DNA from: Acidimicrobiales bacterium
GTDB taxonomy: Bacteria > Actinomycetota > Acidimicrobiia > Acidimicrobiales > Poriferisodalaceae
Direction: 5' to 3'
DNA length: 64,000 nucleotides
Assembly (NCBI GenBank): GCA_041394185.1
Contig: JAWKIQ010000001.1
Coordinates: 434,001 to 498,000 of the forward strand
Shown piece by piece: positions 60,073 through 64,000 of this stretch. The notes under the pieces are model-generated. The model was not told where the DNA came from, made no database searches, and saw only the letters and a list, made by a program, of their open reading frames with translations. Made by a program: the position numbers and the translations under genes. Every line of letters starts with the position of its first letter. Position 1 is the stretch's first letter.

Positions 60073-62466
60073 TCAGGTGCTGCATGCGAGAATCTCGGTG
60101 AGGGCGCTGAACACATCGGCATCGATATCAAGCCCTGCCAGTGCAGCGATTCGCACCGCCGGGCTCGACTGTGTCTCGATCACCCTCCAGGCCGCCAGCT
60201 TGGCCTCGTACTCGATCTGGGCCGAGTTGAGGATGTCGAGGCACCTGTCGTCGACGGTCGTGGTGGCTGCGACTAGTTCGCCCTCGAAGCGAACCTCGAT
60301 GCCGGCGCGGGCGTCGTGGGCTTCGAGTTCGATGCTGCAGCGACCCGGTGCCGAAGCGATCTCGACGCTGCGGCCATCGTCTGTGGTGGCCGATTCGACA
60401 CTCGGCCCGCCGATGATTGTGATGGTCCACGTGCGTGAGGGCGGCAACGCATCGGTGTTGCCCGAGGCCGGGTCGATGACCAGCGACGCCGACCGGCTGT
60501 CGGCCTGGCGCCACTCGATGTGTGTGCAGGCTGTGGCCGCCCAGATGTCGTCGGGGGTCGAGCCCGAACCATCGTCCTCGAACAGGTCGAAACTGCCGCT
60601 TCGGCCGGGAACCACCAACAGCTCGATGGCGTCTGGGTTGGCAGCCGCGGCAGCCATCGGGTCGGTGGTCAATGGAACGATGGCGCCGGGTTGGGCCAGA
60701 ACCGGTATCGAACTCCACCCCCGGTGCATCTCGACGATGGTGTCGCCCTCGTAGACCGCATCGGTGAAGATGTCGACCCACTGTCCGGGTGGCAGCCATG
60801 TCTCGACGGCGCCCATCAGGGTCGACCGCGACAGCGGCTTGGTGATGGGGGCCACCAGCAGTTGGTCGCCAAAGCCGTACTGGTTGCGATGTGTGTAGGC
60901 CCGGTCGTCTTCGGGGTGCAGGTGGTACATCGGGCTCACCAGTGGTAGGCCCTGGCGGGCCGCCCGATGGTTCATCGAATGCAGGTAAGGGATCAGCCGG
61001 TTGCGAAGACGCAGCGATTCGGCAATCGCACTGCGGGCCTCCAGCGGGAACAACCACGGCTCCTTGATGAGGAATGGGTTGTTCGACGAATGCAGGCGGT
61101 TGATCGGGCTGAACACGCCGTATTGCATCCAGCGCACGGTGAGGTCGTCGTCTCGAACACCCCACAGGTGGCCACCGATGTCGTGGCTCCACCACCCATA
61201 GCCAATGTCGGTTGCCGACGCGGTGAACTCTGGCTGGAACTGCAGCGATGCCCACGTGATGACGGTGTCGCCCGAGAAGCCGACGGGATAGCGGTGGCTG
61301 CCGGGTCCGGCGTAGCGGGAGAAAGTGATCGGCCTGCGGTCATCGCGAGTCGAGTCGAGGAAGTGGAAGTGGTTCAGCATCCACAGCGGATCTACGCCCG
61401 GCATCGACGAGGTCCGGCCCTGCTGCCAGTCGATCCACCAGAAGTCGACGCCCTGGTCTTCGAGCCCACGGTGCAGCACATCGAAGTAAGCCTCGAAGAA
61501 CTGGGGGTCGGTGGGTTCGAAGGTGATGGTGGCCTCCATCTCGGGGTCGCGTGCCAGAGCCGCGCACATGGCCGGGTAGGCGTCCTCGAAGGGCCGAATG
61601 CCCTCGTGTGGGTGAACGTTCAGGGTTGTGTGAAGGCCGCGCCGGTGCAGCTCGTCGAGGAAGCGGGGCGGGTCTGGGAACAGGGACGGTTCCCACGAAT
61701 AGCCGGTCCATCCGGTGCCGTACTGCTCTGGTATCGAGGTCACCCGGTGCCAGTCCATGTCGATGACGGCCACCGACAGAGGGATCTGTTCGGATGCGAA
61801 ACGGTCCATCAGCGACAGGTACGACTGTTCGGAGTAGCGGTGATAGCGGCTCCACCAGTTGCCGAGCGCCCACCTGGGCAGAACCGGTTGGTGACCCGAC
61901 AAGGCGTACAGGGCTTGGATTGCGCCGCGATAGTCGTGGCCGTAGGCGAACACGTATATGTCGAGGCGGCCCTCGCCCGAACGCGAGGCGATCCAGCCGT
62001 CGTCGGTGAACAGAAACGTGTGCGAGTCGTCGATGACCCCGATTCCGTCGCGGCTGGTGACACCGGGCTCGGCGTCGATACGACCGTCGACGTTGTCGAG
62101 TGTGCGGGCGGTGCCACCCAGCGAACGGGGTTGGGTGCCGTAGCGCCACGTGGCTCGATGGTTGCTGAGGCGGCCTTTGGCGGTCACGGTGAGGCCGTGG
62201 GGCGAGAACTCCTCGCGGTTGTATCGAAGGTGAAAGCGGTCGGTGCTGACCTCGATGGCGTCCGGCCCGTCGACGACGTCGTAGCGGGGCACCGGTTGAT
62301 CGCGGTACCAGGCAAAGGTCGACGCCCGATCTTCGAAGCCGCCATCGGGCGACCATTCGAGGCGCACCAAGCCGTCGGTCAGCACTGTGATGCGCCAGTG
62401 CCGACCAGATACAACCGCGTCGGGATTTGCCAGCGGGCGGGCGTCTGTCTTGAATCGTTCGTTCAT
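60073..62466 (-). CDS. glycoside hydrolase family 31 (alpha-glucosidase-like)
   Basis: 797-aa GH31 enzyme. An N-terminal beta-sandwich leads into the TIM barrel starting PVLPRWALGNWWSRYHRYSEQ. The nucleophile strand reads DFWWIDWQQG, and the acid/base region is YPVGFSGDTVITW, both GH31-like. A C-terminal beta domain with DLFEDDGSG follows. No signal peptide is seen, so cytoplasmic hydrolysis of alpha-glucosides or alpha-xylosides is likely; specificity is not resolvable. The ATG at 62466 fits the N-terminal domain start; upstream is Arg-rich noise. Confidence 0.88.
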   Translation of the reverse strand: MNERFKTDARPLANPDAVVSGRHWRITVLTDGLVRLEWSPDGGFEDRASTFAWYRDQPVPRYDVVDGPDAIEVSTDRFHLRYNREEFSPHGLTVTAKGRLSNHRATWRYGTQPRSLGGTARTLDNVDGRIDAEPGVTSRDGIGVIDDSHTFLFTDDGWIASRSGEGRLDIYVFAYGHDYRGAIQALYALSGHQPVLPRWALGNWWSRYHRYSEQSYLSLMDRFASEQIPLSVAVIDMDWHRVTSIPEQYGTGWTGYSWEPSLFPDPPRFLDELHRRGLHTTLNVHPHEGIRPFEDAYPAMCAALARDPEMEATITFEPTDPQFFEAYFDVLHRGLEDQGVDFWWIDWQQGRTSSMPGVDPLWMLNHFHFLDSTRDDRRPITFSRYAGPGSHRYPVGFSGDTVITWASLQFQPEFTASATDIGYGWWSHDIGGHLWGVRDDDLTVRWMQYGVFSPINRLHSSNNPFLIKEPWLFPLEARSAIAESLRLRNRLIPYLHSMNHRAARQGLPLVSPMYHLHPEDDRAYTHRNQYGFGDQLLVAPITKPLSRSTLMGAVETWLPPGQWVDIFTDAVYEGDTIVEMHRGWSSIPVLAQPGAIVPLTTDPMAAAAANPDAIELLVVPGRSGSFDLFEDDGSGSTPDDIWAATACTHIEWRQADSRSASLVIDPASGNTDALPPSRTWTITIIGGPSVESATTDDGRSVEIASAPGRCSIELEAHDARAGIEVRFEGELVAATTTVDDRCLDILNSAQIEYEAKLAAWRVIETQSSPAVRIAALAGLDIDADVFSALTEILACST

Positions 62467-62589
62467 GGTGCTCGGCTCGTCGGGGTGCTCGGGGCGAGAT
62501 GGTCGAGCGTACAGACAAGCCGACCATCGGCCCTGTTGCCGGCACGGCGGGACCGGTTGAGTGGGGTACGGCCGATATGGAGTGAGCAG

Positions 62590-63375
62590 ATGGAACTCGG
62601 ACTGGATGGCACGGTGGCGGTGGTGACGGGTGGTGCGTCGACCATCGGCAGGGCGATAGCCATGGCCCTGGCGGCCGAGGGTGCCGTAGTGGCCATCTTC
62701 GATCGCGATGGTGCGCTGGCCGACAAGACCACGGCGCAGATCCACAGCGGTGGGGGAGTGGCGACGTTTCATCAGGTCGACCTCACCGATCTGGACTCGA
62801 CCGAGGCGGCGGTCGGAATCGTCGAGGACGAGCTCGGACCCATTCGCACCCTGGTCAACAGCGTGGGCTGGAACGGTAAGGCGGCCGCATTCTTGGACCT
62901 GCCTCCCGAGCGCTGGGCCGAACTGCACACCCGCAACATCGCCACCACCGCCAACGCGACCAGGGCGGTCCTGAGGCGCATGGTCGAGCGCCGCGAGGGG
63001 TCGATCGTGTCGATTGCCAGCGACGCCGGCTTTGGGGCCCCGGGCGCCAGCGCCTATGGAGCGACCAAGGCAGGCGTCATGTCGTTCATGCGCTCGATCG
63101 CCAGTGAGTATGGGCCTTTCGGGGTCAGGGCCAATACGGTCAGCATGGGTTTGGTGATACCCGAGACGGGCGATCTGGGCGAGCACGGCGGGTGGCGCTA
63201 TGACACGGGCCTCAACGAGGAGGCGGTCGAGACGATCAAGGCCACCACGCCCCTGCGGCTGTTGGCCGAGGCCAACGACATAGCTTCGGCGGTGGCGTTC
63301 TTGGCATCGCATCAGGCTCGTCGCCTGACGGGTCAGATCCTCAGCGTCTCAGGTGGCTACTGCATGCCGCGCTAG
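62590..63375 (+). CDS. SDR family oxidoreductase
   Basis: 261-aa classical SDR. Cofactor loop VTGGASTIGRA, the NSVG strand motif, Ser in VSIASDAGFG and YGATK active site. The C-terminus RLTGQILSVSGGYCMPR is FabG-like. GGAGTGAGCAG upstream of the ATG serves as ribosome site. Divergent from GH31. Its last codons (YCMPR and stop) form the first unit of a 33-bp tandem repeat. Substrate unknown. Confidence 0.87.
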   Translation: MELGLDGTVAVVTGGASTIGRAIAMALAAEGAVVAIFDRDGALADKTTAQIHSGGGVATFHQVDLTDLDSTEAAVGIVEDELGPIRTLVNSVGWNGKAAAFLDLPPERWAELHTRNIATTANATRAVLRRMVERREGSIVSIASDAGFGAPGASAYGATKAGVMSFMRSIASEYGPFGVRANTVSMGLVIPETGDLGEHGGWRYDTGLNEEAVETIKATTPLRLLAEANDIASAVAFLASHQARRLTGQILSVSGGYCMPR

Positions 63376-63474
63376 ACGGCTGCCATGAGGTACTGCATGC
63401 CGCGCTAGACGGCTGCCATCAGGTACTGCATGCCGCGCTAGACGGCTGCCATCGGGTACTGCATGCCGCGTTAG
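63358..63474. repeat. 33-bp tandem repeat, 3.5 copies
   Basis: Copies start at 63358, 63391 and 63424, with a partial copy from 63457. Unit variants differ only near the end (GAGG, CAGG, CGGG before the next TAC). The unit contains the SDR stop codon and lies between convergent genes; the final partial copy overlaps the MFS stop. It looks like a recent slippage or duplication of the gene's 3' end. Confidence 0.9.
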
Positions 63475-64000
63475 TGCGAGTGGTCGAGTTCTTCTCGCGG
63501 GTAGAAGCGTTTGATCACCCCGGCCAGCACCACCGCGACGGCGGTGGCCACGAAGAACGCTTGATGCATGCCGTCGACGAACGCCGAGTTGGCTACGCGG
63601 ATCAGGTTGGCGGCATCGGCCCCACCGATCATGGAGGCGACCTGTGCCGCACCTCCGATCGAGTCGCGGGCGATCTCTGCGAGCTGGGCCGGCAGAGTGT
63701 CGGTGGCCGATCCGAGTGACGATTGGTAGCCGCTGGTCATCAGGGTTCCCAGCAAGGCGATGCCTATGGCTCCTCCGACCTCGCGCGTGGTGTCGTTGAC
63801 TGCTGATGCCACGCCCGCCTTGTCGGGTGGCAGCGAGGTGACGATGGCGTTGGTCGTGGGCGGCATCAGCAGCGCCATGCCGGCCGCCATCGGAGCTATC
63901 ACCAGGATGATCATGGGGTATGGCGAGTCGGGTTGCAGCAGTTGTGTGAGGGCAAAGCCGGTGGCTTGGATGACGAAGCCGGCGGCGACGACGTTGCGAG
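63471..64000 (-). CDS. MFS transporter, DHA2-like (5' part beyond window)
   Basis: C-terminal 175 residues of a transporter running off the window edge; the frame stays open to 64000. Helices such as MIILVIAPMAAGMALLMPPTTNAIVTSLP and DTTREVGGAIGIALLGTLMTS match the late helices of 14-TM DHA2 drug exporters (motif near helix 11). It ends PREELDHSH. Substrate cannot be inferred from the fragment. Confidence 0.85.
   Translation of the reverse strand, partial: RNVVAAGFVIQATGFALTQLLQPDSPYPMIILVIAPMAAGMALLMPPTTNAIVTSLPPDKAGVASAVNDTTREVGGAIGIALLGTLMTSGYQSSLGSATDTLPAQLAEIARDSIGGAAQVASMIGGADAANLIRVANSAFVDGMHQAFFVATAVAVVLAGVIKRFYPREELDHSH

Noticed and set aside
60967..63375. 802-aa open frame on the plus strand
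   Set aside because: Real coding starts at 62590 (SDR). The upstream part is antisense to the GH31 gene.
1..64000. CRISPR arrays, tRNA or rRNA genes, insertion sequences, phage genes
   Set aside because: No spaced direct repeats, cloverleaf patterns, transposase motifs or phage structural genes were recognised; the only tandem repeat is the 33-bp array at 63358.

Overview
The window looks like chromosome from a high-GC actinobacterium, most likely class Acidimicrobiia (Ilumatobacter-like). This rests on codon bias, several LLM-family (F420-type) oxidoreductases, mycothiol-associated DinB-fold proteins, an ergothioneine gene pair, a SigB/SigF partner-switching module, signal-peptide proteins with 'GYW..DGG.F.FGDA' repeats, and an HheG-like protein. 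The genus is an inference. About 60 protein genes fill nearly all the DNA. I saw no rRNA, tRNA, IS element, phage or CRISPR array.

Layout. 0-16 kb: catabolic and redox genes (two SDRs, two paralogous LLM oxidoreductases, a P450, two efflux/secretion-type proteins, a feruloyl-CoA-synthetase-like ligase, a sulfatase, an acyl-CoA dehydrogenase, a TauD-like dioxygenase). 16-21 kb: HheG-like SDR, katG with an operator-like palindrome over its promoter, and a frameshifted HTTM membrane protein. 21-26 kb: a TetR-controlled aromatic or meta-cleavage-type operon (SDR, flavin hydroxylase, SDR, VOC dioxygenase). 26-29 kb: fumarase, orphan NuoF-like protein, thioesterase. 29-36 kb: a general-stress locus (UspA, RsbW, RsbV, Rv2629/baeRF-like, RsbU, degenerate RsbW, SigB, zinc-ribbon protein, Csp copper-storage-like protein, Dps). 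36-42 kb: an LLM enzyme, a GrdB-family gene interrupted by an in-frame UGA (candidate selenoprotein), uppP, a halohydrin-dehalogenase-like SDR and a propeller-repeat SGNH hydrolase. 42-46 kb: mycothiol-type proteins, a WYL regulator with an in-frame stop, a methyltransferase and a TetR regulator. 46-49.5 kb: egtD-egtB (egtB frameshifted) and an amino-acid permease. 49.5-64 kb: DUF2207 protein, bifunctional-nuclease-family protein, OsmC, two crotonases, a Baeyer-Villiger monooxygenase with MFS exporter and HxlR-type regulator, PPK2, a GH31 glycosidase, an SDR ending in a 33-bp tandem repeat, and a truncated MFS transporter.

Most notable. (1) At 37118-38308 two apparent ORFs lie in one frame, separated by a single UGA in a UPLC motif. 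A perfect 6-bp stem with a 5-nt loop starts 11 nt downstream, the geometry expected of a bacterial SECIS. (2) Seven GTTT-N15/16-GGG(T/A)A promoter-like sites stand in front of the stress-locus genes and the NuoF-like gene, defining a probable SigB regulon inside the window. (3) Two SDRs carry the Ser-Tyr-Arg signature of halohydrin dehalogenases. (4) Several divergent regulators have clear palindromic operators. (5) Three genes are interrupted (egtB and the HTTM gene by one base each, the WYL regulator by a TAA). These may be real or may be assembly errors.
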